DNA of 31,429 nucleotides, taken from the NCBI GenBank assembly GCA_028139685.1, contig JAOINQ010000008.1:1-31429 (forward strand), written 5' to 3'. This DNA comes from Betaproteobacteria bacterium (GTDB lineage Bacteria > Pseudomonadota > Gammaproteobacteria > Burkholderiales > Burkholderiaceae_A). Below the pieces are notes generated by a model. It ran no database searches and was not told where the DNA came from. It worked only from the letters and a program-made list of their open reading frames with translations. Numbering within the stretch: position 1 is the first letter of the stretch; each line of letters opens with the position of its first letter. Below, piece after piece: positions 18,077-25,292 of the stretch. Position numbers and translations under genes: made by a program.

Positions 18077-18589
18077 TTATTTGCTAATTTTTTTTTCGAA
18101 TTTCTTTAACGTGTCTTTGTACATTTTAGTCACGGCTGCTATTGCAGCTTCATCATTTTCCTCAGGTGGCGGATCGTTATTTAAAAACTTCCTGTAAAAA
18201 GCCCCTTTATAAGTAATTTTAACCATTCCAGAGCCACCCTCTTCCAAACGAAACCTAGCGCTATAGTTATTCACGGGTAACTCTCCAGGCTTTTTCAGCC
18301 TGTATTTAAAAAGTTTTTTTTCCGGGTCAAGAGTCAATATCTGAACCACCCCACTTTCTCCTGAAAACATAGATATTGGCTGAAGATCCTCTCCCTTTTT
18401 CTCAATGGACTTGTATATGGAGTGCCACTGGCCAATGTTTCGCAAATCAGAAATAAGTGCCCATGCTTCGTTCAATTCCGCCTTAATAGTAACACTTTCA
18501 GATACTTTCTGCCTAGTTGGACCATGAGCAAAAATAAGGCCAGGGAACAACAGTATTATAGCTAGCTTCGTAAATTTTACATTAACCAC
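18077..18589 (-). CDS. mxaD: MxaD-like periplasmic SRPBCC protein of methanol oxidation
   Basis: Exported START/SRPBCC-fold protein. MxaD is a periplasmic protein encoded in methanol-dehydrogenase clusters and thought to help methanol dehydrogenase interact with its cytochrome cL. It is 170 aa, with signal peptide MVNVKFTKLAIILLFPGLIFA and a mature start near HGPTRQKVSESVTIKAE, a MxaD-like beginning. WALISDLRNIGQWHSIYKS and the C-terminal helix MYKDTLKKFEKKI fit the SRPBCC fold. The start is GTG at 18589 with AGGAG 8 bases upstream. The same AGGAG also sits 4 bases before an ATG that opens a 3-codon reading frame overlapping this start. Confidence 0.85.
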   Translation of the reverse strand: MVNVKFTKLAIILLFPGLIFAHGPTRQKVSESVTIKAELNEAWALISDLRNIGQWHSIYKSIEKKGEDLQPISMFSGESGVVQILTLDPEKKLFKYRLKKPGELPVNNYSARFRLEEGGSGMVKITYKGAFYRKFLNNDPPPEENDEAAIAAVTKMYKDTLKKFEKKISK

Positions 18590-18619
18590 GCATCTCTCTC
18601 CTGTTAGTTTAAATATAAA

Positions 18620-19570
18620 TCATTCTACAAAAATGAAATCCCCAAAATTTCTTGGATTCATACCAGTCGAAGCATAACTTACAACCGACTGGCTCCTCTC
18701 ATCAATGGCAATAATTTCCTCATCAAGCCAACTGACAAAGATAATAAATGGACCGTGAGTATCAATGCCTTCGGGAAAACTTACTGAAGAAATTGTTTTT
18801 TTGAGCAATAACAATTCCGTGTCTATAATTGAGATGGAGTCAGAATACTGGTTAGTAACAAATGATTTTTTTCCATCCATGGAAAAAGTTATGCAATACG
18901 GTTTTTTTCCAACTTTGACTCTCTTGATTTCTTGCCGCTCAGTTAAATCAACGATGGAGACGTCATTACTCTGCACATTTGTAACATATAAATGGTTTTT
19001 AACTGGTAAAAGCTTTAGTCCAAAAGGATGGTCACCTACCAAAATTTTTCCAATGACTTTTTCCTCAGATAATGAAACTACAAAAACAGAATTGCTATCC
19101 CTACTCACAACATATATTTCGTCATTTTTTTCCGAAACAGAAATTCCTGCTGGGGCCTTACCCACCTCGATACACCTCTTCTTATGCGAATTTAACTGAA
19201 TAACGAGTAGACAGTTATTAAACCAATCTGAAACAAAAAGCCGTTTGCCATCCGGTGAGACAGCAACTCCCAAACTACTCCCGTTGAGATCAATAGTTTT
19301 TTTTACCTCTAAGGAATCCACATCGATTACACTAATTTCTGAACTTTCCGTATTTGAAATGTAGGCTTCTCGGTTAACAGTACTTAAGGCCAGTCCGGCA
19401 GGAGCCTTGCCCACTTGTACTTCCCGGAGAAGTTCAAATTTACCGTCAAAGCTAAAAACCGTGACAGAATCGCTTCCCTGGTTTGTGACAAAAACTTTTA
19501 CGTCTGCTCCAGCAGAAAGGACCGAGCAAAGCAGACCTAGCCCAACAAAAATTTTACTCAGATCATTCAC
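18620..19570 (-). CDS. Secreted YVTN-type beta-propeller, PQQ-enzyme-associated
   Basis: Periplasmic beta-propeller of 316 aa. A signal peptide (about residues 1-22, ending SAGA) is followed by six to seven repeats of the YVTN pattern, for example VFVTNQGSDSVTVFSFDG, YISNTESSEISVIDVDSLE, LYVTNVQSNDVSIVDLTE and FVTNQYSDSISIID. Proteins of this type occur beside PQQ-dependent alcohol dehydrogenases (PQQ-associated beta-propeller family). It has no quinoprotein active site and is far too short to be MxaF/XoxF (~600 aa), so a scaffold or binding role is inferred. The start is GTG at 19570. It sits between xoxJ and mxaD on the same strand, with gaps of 39 and 30 bp. Confidence 0.8.
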   Translation of the reverse strand: MNDLSKIFVGLGLLCSVLSAGADVKVFVTNQGSDSVTVFSFDGKFELLREVQVGKAPAGLALSTVNREAYISNTESSEISVIDVDSLEVKKTIDLNGSSLGVAVSPDGKRLFVSDWFNNCLLVIQLNSHKKRCIEVGKAPAGISVSEKNDEIYVVSRDSNSVFVVSLSEEKVIGKILVGDHPFGLKLLPVKNHLYVTNVQSNDVSIVDLTERQEIKRVKVGKKPYCITFSMDGKKSFVTNQYSDSISIIDTELLLLKKTISSVSFPEGIDTHGPFIIFVSWLDEEIIAIDERSQSVVSYASTGMNPRNFGDFIFVE

Positions 19571-19609
19571 ACTTTTAAAAAAGATTAATTAAGGGGACGG
19601 ACTATACAA

Positions 19610-20503
19610 TTATCTAGAAAATTTATCTTTTCCTATTACTACTGATCCATCAGCCATAACCAGAGGAACTCCATACTTACTGATGATTTCATTAATATCT
19701 GGTTGTCTCTTAGAAATAAACTTTTCAACCATTTGTTTCCACTTTGGCTCTCTATAGCGAACTGCCATCGCTATAGAATAGTCGGTACGCATCTCTCTAT
19801 CACCAATCAATGGTATTAATCGAATTTTTCTACCCACTACCTGCGACGCTGAATAAGCGGCTATGGGCCCCCACGCTATTGCAAAATCAATTTGTCCTTC
19901 AGCAAGATGTTTTTCAATTATGAGACCTGGATATTCATTTGGGTCGCTTTGCATCCTTACAAAGGGCATCATTTGACCTGCAAACCCATTCTTTACAACC
20001 CAGTCAGCGCCAGGAGTTCCTTGAAAAATACCAAACTTTCGGCCCTCAAGCTTACTCCTGTCCACATTAAGCAGATCATCCGATGATCGAATACCTTCGA
20101 AAACTGGTATATCTGGAATAACCATTACCCAAGTAGAAGTGTAATAGGTTTTCGTACCGAGAGCCCCTTCGGGGTCAGGGGAAGCTCCGATTGCAATGTC
20201 GCAAGCAAACCCACTTTCTGAAGTTGGGTCTTTTGCCCGGATAGTATTTCTGAAGAAAGCTAACCTTTGCGGAAACCACTTATAATCTAATTTCCATCCT
20301 AAATCTTTTGCCAATAATTCGGCAATTTTGTTCTCAAAACCTTCCTTCTTGATGTTTGATAGAGGCATACTATTCGGGTCTGCACACACTCTCAATGTTG
20401 TCCAGTTATCCGGATTTAGATCATTAGCATTCGCAATCCTAAAGCAAGTAGCAATAGCAAACGCAAAGCAAGCAAGATATAAAGCTTTTTTTTCTTGCGC
20501 CAC
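19610..20503 (-). CDS. xoxJ: MxaJ/XoxJ-type periplasmic binding protein associated with methanol dehydrogenase
   Basis: Periplasmic solute-binding-fold protein of the quinoprotein dehydrogenase-associated family. In lanthanide systems XoxJ is thought to bind and help activate XoxF. It is 297 aa with a signal peptide ending near RIANA. The family signature LRVCADPNSMPLSN is followed by GFENKIAELLAKDLGW, WFPQRLAFFRNT, ACDIAIGASPDPEG, GIFQGTPGADWV and a C-terminal IISKYGVPLV. The start is GTG at 20503 with an AAAGGA-type ribosome site upstream. Xox versus Mxa naming is inferred from the lack of mxaF/mxaI nearby. It lies 12 bp after the cytochrome gene. Confidence 0.88.
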   Translation of the reverse strand: MAQEKKALYLACFAFAIATCFRIANANDLNPDNWTTLRVCADPNSMPLSNIKKEGFENKIAELLAKDLGWKLDYKWFPQRLAFFRNTIRAKDPTSESGFACDIAIGASPDPEGALGTKTYYTSTWVMVIPDIPVFEGIRSSDDLLNVDRSKLEGRKFGIFQGTPGADWVVKNGFAGQMMPFVRMQSDPNEYPGLIIEKHLAEGQIDFAIAWGPIAAYSASQVVGRKIRLIPLIGDREMRTDYSIAMAVRYREPKWKQMVEKFISKRQPDINEIISKYGVPLVMADGSVVIGKDKFSR

Positions 20504-20515
20504 TAATATAATCCT

Positions 20516-20911
20516 TTATTTTTCAAAAGACCTAACTCTTCCCTTTGGCACCTTGCCATCAGATCTCCCTTTTAAATAGGCGTATAATAAATCCACTTTC
20601 TTTTTTCCAGTCCCTTCGTCTACCTTATTGAGATGAGGGTGGGCAGGCATACCTTTTGCATTTCTCCCCTCAATCATTACGGTAATAAATTCTTTGTAAG
20701 AAAGAACTTTGAGTGATTCAATTAATGAGGGGCCAACTAATCCCTGCTGATTATTCCCATGACACCTTTCACAAGCAGATGCCCTCCAGACTTTGAACCC
20801 CTTTTCGGTAGCAGCATCAACCTTGCCGTCTTTTACCACGTACAGTGGATCGGCTGCACTTAGCATGCCTGAAAGAAAAAACGTGCAAAAAAACATCAAA
20901 ACTTTGTACAT
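20516..20911 (-). CDS. xoxG: Cytochrome cL-like (XoxG/MxaG) electron acceptor of methanol dehydrogenase
   Basis: Small periplasmic c-type cytochrome expected to accept electrons from a PQQ methanol dehydrogenase. It is 131 aa, shorter than typical MxaG (about 170-200). Signal peptide about 1-19 (ending SGMLSA). The heme site is C47-ER-C50-H51, and a likely axial ligand is M88 in KGMPAHP. VVKDGKVDAATEKGFKVW before the heme and LLYAYLKGRSDG near the end match the cytochrome cL group of methanol and lanthanide alcohol oxidation. A strong AAAGGAGGG ribosome site lies 8 bases before the ATG, and a hairpin with a T11 run separates it from mxaL. Confidence 0.88.
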   Translation of the reverse strand: MYKVLMFFCTFFLSGMLSAADPLYVVKDGKVDAATEKGFKVWRASACERCHGNNQQGLVGPSLIESLKVLSYKEFITVMIEGRNAKGMPAHPHLNKVDEGTGKKKVDLLYAYLKGRSDGKVPKGRVRSFEK

Positions 20912-20949
20912 GTCTACACCCTCCTTTATACGTAGTATCTCATAAAATG

Positions 20950-20987
20950 AAAAAAAAAAAGCTAGAATATCTCTAAACTAGAGTATT
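20950..20987 (-). terminator. Hairpin with T11 run between mxaL and xoxG (candidate terminator/attenuator)
   Basis: On the minus strand AATA-CTCTA, loop GTT and TAGAG-A-TATT pair with one bulge. CTAGC and eleven T (plus-strand A run 20950-20960) follow. The stem is A/T-rich and weak, so full termination is doubtful. It could set the ratio of the mxaRSACKL message to the cytochrome/xoxJ part. Confidence 0.4.
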
Positions 20988-20989
20988 CC

Positions 20990-21955
20990 CTATACCTTTT
21001 TTCTAAAGCTCTTAACAAAGACCATTAACAAACAAAAGATTGCGCAAAGAGCAAAAAAATTTGATACGTTTGTCTCGAATTTTCTCCATTTCGCAAATCT
21101 ATAATCATCTAATGAACTCAATAACGACTCCGTAGAATCCAATTTTTCATAATGCAAACCGTGTTCATCAGCTAGTAACTTCAAATACTTCCCACGCAAT
21201 GAGCTCATATGTTCTTTTCCCGGGGTCGCTTGCAGGTTTTCAACTAGTAAAGGGTCAATTTCGAACCCTGGTTCATCAACCAAAGTCTCAGCGCTATCGC
21301 TTCCCTTTCTCCCCAGAGAAAATTGATCTAACTGGAATACATCATCTGCCCCCCACATACCAAACCGCTCGCCGCTTCTGCTAATTCTCGGAATTCCTAC
21401 CAAATTATCGCCCCCAACTCCTATGATAATACCTGACTCAACTCCATTTTTTTTGTCAAAACGCGGCCGATACCTTGCGGATATCGGTGGCGCCTCGTGT
21501 CCATCAGTAAAAAAAACCACATGGCTTTTTCTTTTGATATTACCTACCAAATTTAACGCATTAAAAAGTCCTTTTGAAACTTCGCTGTCGCCTGCCCAAA
21601 TTATCCCTGTATTCAAATTCTCTATACTCTTCAGGATATCTGAAAAATGTTGACAGACCTCTATCGGATCATAAAGAACAGTTGTTTGATAACCTGCAAA
21701 TACTCCTAACCCTACATATGTACCGCAATTTAACCCTGGGATGGCAGCAGATATTGTCTTCTTAGTAAACTCAAGACGAGATACTGATTCAGTGCCGATG
21801 TTCTTGTCTTCCACGTTCATACTCATCGTTACATCAACAACAAATACAAAACTTTTTAACGGCCTCGGCAAATCAATTTCTATATCGCTTGCTGCAAGAC
21901 CCAAAAATATCCAGCACAAAAGTACAAACAATTTATTTTTTAAAAGAAAAAGCAT
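20990..21955 (-). CDS. mxaL: MxaL, membrane-anchored vWA-domain protein for methanol dehydrogenase maturation
   Basis: Envelope protein of the MxaACKL set, required in known methylotrophs for cofactor metal insertion into methanol dehydrogenase. It is 321 aa. An N-terminal hydrophobic signal/anchor (about 3-22) is followed by a von Willebrand A domain with MIDAS motif VVDVTMSMN (D-x-T-x-S intact) and VVFFTDGHEAPP, the second MIDAS stretch. One C-terminal membrane segment (FFALCAIFCLLMVFVKSF) ends in a basic tail. The mxaRSACKL gene order and the second vWA gene (mxaC) support the assignment. It starts 21 bp after mxaK. Confidence 0.88.
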   Translation of the reverse strand: MLFLLKNKLFVLLCWIFLGLAASDIEIDLPRPLKSFVFVVDVTMSMNVEDKNIGTESVSRLEFTKKTISAAIPGLNCGTYVGLGVFAGYQTTVLYDPIEVCQHFSDILKSIENLNTGIIWAGDSEVSKGLFNALNLVGNIKRKSHVVFFTDGHEAPPISARYRPRFDKKNGVESGIIIGVGGDNLVGIPRISRSGERFGMWGADDVFQLDQFSLGRKGSDSAETLVDEPGFEIDPLLVENLQATPGKEHMSSLRGKYLKLLADEHGLHYEKLDSTESLLSSLDDYRFAKWRKFETNVSNFFALCAIFCLLMVFVKSFRKKV

Positions 21956-21976
21956 AAAGTAAAAATTTTTTTTGAG

Positions 21977-22525
21977 CTAGGGCATACCTATAGCTTGTAA
22001 CTTCATTGTTGTAACGGCTCTCTCTCCCCGTTCGGGTCTAATCGAATCATCGGATACATTAAAATCTAGTTCAGGAGCCATTTGTAATGCCCTTTCTAAA
22101 TTATAACGGGCACCACGATGGCCTGGAAAAAATTCAAGGGCTTTTCTGTAGGTCAGTTTAGCAAGTTCTAAATTGGGCACTACCAGCTCGGTTTTAAAGT
22201 TTTCTTTTGCATCAACAGCCGCACGAAAATAAATATTTGCGCTGTTAAAAAAAGCTTTTGCCCTGATCTCATCAGAAATATTTTCCTGAGATATATCATT
22301 TAAGATTCTTAGTGCCATATTTTTTTCATCTCGCTTTAAATGTAATTTTGCTAGCGCAAATCGTTCTTCTATGAATTCGGAGTTTTCGGGTTTTTCACTC
22401 GCTATACGAGAATTAGCTTTTCGTTTTTCGTTCAAACCCATCACGTCGTTGACAATCAAGAAAAAGAGTGCTCCAGTAACAACCACGGAAAAAAAAGTTA
22501 TTTTTGTTCGCCTTGTAGTTTCCAT
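21977..22525 (-). CDS. mxaK: MxaK, membrane-anchored TPR-like maturation protein
   Basis: 182 aa, assigned mainly from position between mxaC and mxaL. It has one N-terminal membrane segment (FFSVVVTGALFFLIVNDVMG) and a helical body with TPR-like repeats (FALAKLHLKRDEKNMALRIL; LAKLTYRKALEFFPGHRGA). Such organisation fits MxaK, part of the methanol dehydrogenase maturation machinery. The ATG at 22525 has GAGG 7 bases upstream inside mxaC, which it overlaps by 28 bp. The overlap suggests coupled translation and near-equal production of the two proteins. Confidence 0.8.
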   Translation of the reverse strand: METTRRTKITFFSVVVTGALFFLIVNDVMGLNEKRKANSRIASEKPENSEFIEERFALAKLHLKRDEKNMALRILNDISQENISDEIRAKAFFNSANIYFRAAVDAKENFKTELVVPNLELAKLTYRKALEFFPGHRGARYNLERALQMAPELDFNVSDDSIRPERGERAVTTMKLQAIGMP

Positions 22526-23520
22526 CTACTCACCTCAAACATTGAAAAAATCAAAAACGGAGTAAAAAAAACAAATGCCCATAAAAACGCCGTATCCGAT
22601 AAGGATTTAGGAGGAGTAATTACTTGAAATCTAGTAGGCAATTTTTGCAACTTATCTATTTCTTTCAACGCATTTTTTAACTGATCATTATCAGACGCCT
22701 CATAAACCTTGTAAGGCACACCAATACTTTGAAAATATTTATGTAAAAAAAACTCAGGTACCGCACCAGAACCATCTAAATCTATTTGGTTCTCAGATAA
22801 GCCAGGGCTCCCCCTGCCTCTTAAGTAGATCCAATAAATAGAAATTTGATACCTATTTGATAACTCAGCGATTTCTTGTCGAGTTCTAGGGTCAATCTGA
22901 GCACCACCATCCGAAATAAGCATTAAAACCCTGGACGCAGTGTAAGATCTTTTTGAAAAAAAACTTAAACCCTCAAGTAAAACGGCAGCTATATCGGTTT
23001 CTGCCAAGCTTTTTCCATAAACTGAGGCGTTGATTGCACCTTGAATTGAATCATGATTCCTAGTAAGTGGGAACAACCTAATTGGTCTTGATGAAAAATT
23101 TACTAGTCCGAAGAAATCGTCTGGTCTATTTGAGATGAAATTAGATAACACATTTTTTGCCGCTTCTTTTTTTGTTGTCATCTCTCTGGTATTAATTATA
23201 AGGGAACGACTAAAATCTACTTTCCCATAAGGTTGATCCATACTCCTACTTCTATCTAACAATAAAACTATTTCTGCACCTAATCCCGTGCTTACTGTCG
23301 TCCTTTGACCGTAGTAAGGTCCAGACAGACCAAACAAACACGATATAATGGTCATTGTCAGGGTAAGCCTCACCATCAATTCAATCAAATTACTTTCTCT
23401 GTCAATCGGAACAATAGGAAGATTCCTTACTTCGATCGGAGTACTCGGTAATTTTACCCATGGTAGGGCGGCCAATGGTAACAAGCTAAAAACCCATAAA
23501 CTTTCAAAAGAAATCTGCAA
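22498..23520 (-). CDS. mxaC: MxaC, vWA-domain membrane protein for methanol dehydrogenase maturation
   Basis: 340 aa. Hydrophobic N-terminal segments (about 8-25 and 50-70) precede a vWA domain with MIDAS motif LLDRSRSMDQP (D-x-S-x-S intact) and LMLISDGGAQIDP. A C-terminal membrane helix (FLWAFVFFTPFLIFSMF) follows. This BatA-like architecture is typical of MxaC. The start is TTG at 23520, immediately after the mxaA stop (zero bases between), with AAGGA about 9 bases upstream. Three MIDAS-bearing proteins (MxaC, MxaL, MxaS) plus a MoxR ATPase in one operon is the standard MoxR-vWA chaperone arrangement. Confidence 0.87.
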   Translation of the reverse strand: MQISFESLWVFSLLPLAALPWVKLPSTPIEVRNLPIVPIDRESNLIELMVRLTLTMTIISCLFGLSGPYYGQRTTVSTGLGAEIVLLLDRSRSMDQPYGKVDFSRSLIINTREMTTKKEAAKNVLSNFISNRPDDFFGLVNFSSRPIRLFPLTRNHDSIQGAINASVYGKSLAETDIAAVLLEGLSFFSKRSYTASRVLMLISDGGAQIDPRTRQEIAELSNRYQISIYWIYLRGRGSPGLSENQIDLDGSGAVPEFFLHKYFQSIGVPYKVYEASDNDQLKNALKEIDKLQKLPTRFQVITPPKSLSDTAFLWAFVFFTPFLIFSMFEVSRWKLQGEQK

Positions 23521-24435
23521 TTAAGCCAATCCTTTCTCAATAAGTGCTAGTTTATTTATCAATCTGCAAAACCGATCCTTTTGTTCAGATGTAAACTTAA
23601 AATTTTCATCGCTGTAGAAATATTTTTGCGAGCATCGTAAGAAATATTCTAACTCCTCAATTAAAGGTATATACGAGGGGCTGTTTTTGCACGCTTCCTT
23701 TACCTCTTCGACAAAGATCGTTTTTTTAAAAGTTTTATTTAATGCACCATGAAATATTCGAAGGCTTTTTTCTTCGAAATTATTTTGTCCTGATTTAAGC
23801 AACATCAGTATTTCTCTTCTTCCTTTGTTAAAAGGTAAATTTTTATTTTTAAAGAATTTATCCCATGGCATCCAACAAAAGATTAACAACGAAACCGGTA
23901 AGATTAAAGCCAGTGAATATACTTGTAATCTATTTTGAGTACTAATAGAGGAAACCATACCAACATCCTCATCTGGCCGAATGTTTTCCAAACCGTCCAT
24001 ATTTGAAACCAAACGAGGTGTCAGTGGGGCTATAGTCACAAGAAGTTTTGGGACCTGAATAGGTTTTGGCTGCCCATCAACCAAAACGTGAACTGTTTGA
24101 GGGGCTATTTCAACCATGGAAGGTGCCTCTGGAACATTTATGACCTGATAAGTTAACATAAACTTTGATTTACCCGAACTAACACTCAGTTCTTTTAAAT
24201 CGACAACAGAAAACCATGTATCTATTCTTCCTAACTTAAGTTTTTCCTTGTTTAACTTTACGTTCTTAGAAGATTCAACCACAAAAACTCGATCGATTTT
24301 ATCTCCGAGGACATACCCAAATTGCCGTGGCTCTGTTATTTCAATTGCCATATCCGCTTTCGCTAGCTGAACTACGAAAATCAGACATAAAAGCAGGGAA
24401 CCTCGAAAATGTTCACAAATAAAAGAGCGTATCAT
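23521..24435 (-). CDS. mxaA: MxaA, exported/membrane protein for methanol dehydrogenase maturation
   Basis: 304 aa from the ATG chosen here. A signal peptide (SLLLCLIFVVQLAKA) leads to a periplasmic domain containing ITEPRQFGYVLGDKI, which fits MxaA. One membrane segment follows (YSLALILPVSLLIFCWMP), then a cytoplasmic helical C-terminus. The frame is open to a TTG at 24450, but the ATG at 24435 puts the signal peptide in normal position and starts 4 bases after the mxaS stop, so it is preferred. Role in inserting the active-site metal is known for the family in calcium-type systems; here inferred. Confidence 0.84.
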   Translation of the reverse strand: MIRSFICEHFRGSLLLCLIFVVQLAKADMAIEITEPRQFGYVLGDKIDRVFVVESSKNVKLNKEKLKLGRIDTWFSVVDLKELSVSSGKSKFMLTYQVINVPEAPSMVEIAPQTVHVLVDGQPKPIQVPKLLVTIAPLTPRLVSNMDGLENIRPDEDVGMVSSISTQNRLQVYSLALILPVSLLIFCWMPWDKFFKNKNLPFNKGRREILMLLKSGQNNFEEKSLRIFHGALNKTFKKTIFVEEVKEACKNSPSYIPLIEELEYFLRCSQKYFYSDENFKFTSEQKDRFCRLINKLALIEKGLA

Positions 24436-24439
24436 TTCT

Positions 24440-25288
24440 CTAATACCCAAAAAAATATTCTGTCAGCTCTTTGGAATCAAAGTCTCCCAGAATTTTGGCT
24501 GGTCTACAATTAAATTGACGACAAATTGATAATAACTGTCGATCACGTTTTTCATAATTTTTCTTTAATGTGTCCTTAAACTTTTTTGTTAAGAGCACAA
24601 GCTTTTTCCGTCGTGTTTCTGAATCGCTTAGAAATGCAAAACCAAATCGATCATATCCTGAGTGCTCCACCTCATCCTCAAGCATGATCGGTACAACTTG
24701 ATGTGAAATTGTACGACTAAAGAAATAAGACAAAAGGTTAAGTGAGATATGAAAATCAGAAATAAAAAAAAGTAAACACCTTTCCCGAGGCAGCCAATTT
24801 GGAACTTCCATCATTCCCTTATGACCCCTCCTCGCTTTATCATGGGAAAATTTTAAATTTAATGCATCAAAATTTAATGGGATACGCTGCCTTGCGGGTA
24901 TGAACCAATCTTTCCTAAATTTATTATCGAAACCAATTAGCCCAAAACGATCGCCATATCGTCGAGTGGAATTCATAACTGATGTTAATATTTTACTTAT
25001 CAAGTTTTTCCCATTTTGAAGACCGTTAAAGCGAACAGAAGCAGACAAGTCTACGATGACAAAAACAGAGACTGCGGACCTTTGTTTAAATTCTCTTACC
25101 AACCATCTTTCATATGGGTCAATAATACTCGCGCGTAAATCTAGCCTCCGAGGATCAGGATATTGTTGCAAGGAAACTAGCCTATTGAATTCCATCCCAG
25201 ATCCCCTTGCAGAACTCTTGTGAGAACCAGGACGAGAACTTTTTGAGGACCCAAAAAGTTTGTACTGAAAATCAGATATTTCTTCCAT
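24440..25288 (-). CDS. mxaS: MxaS, DUF58/vWA-like cytosolic protein of the MoxR system
   Basis: 282 aa, no membrane segment. The DUF58 pattern is clear: ARGSGMEFNRLVSLQQYPDP, then DLRASIIDPYERWLVREF, a MIDAS-like IVDLSASVRF (D-x-S-x-S) and RRYGDRFGLIGFD. The C-terminus ends in ELTEYFFGY. DUF58 proteins pair with MoxR ATPases, and the gene starts 4 bp after mxaR. It is the S gene of the mxaRSACKL set. Confidence 0.88.
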   Translation of the reverse strand: MEEISDFQYKLFGSSKSSRPGSHKSSARGSGMEFNRLVSLQQYPDPRRLDLRASIIDPYERWLVREFKQRSAVSVFVIVDLSASVRFNGLQNGKNLISKILTSVMNSTRRYGDRFGLIGFDNKFRKDWFIPARQRIPLNFDALNLKFSHDKARRGHKGMMEVPNWLPRERCLLFFISDFHISLNLLSYFFSRTISHQVVPIMLEDEVEHSGYDRFGFAFLSDSETRRKKLVLLTKKFKDTLKKNYEKRDRQLLSICRQFNCRPAKILGDFDSKELTEYFFGY

Positions 25289-25292
25289 TGAG

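Noticed and set aside
18620..19570. Beta-propeller gene as the missing methanol dehydrogenase large subunit
   Set aside because: Only 316 aa, YVTN-type repeats, and no PQQ-dehydrogenase tryptophan-docking pattern or active-site residues.
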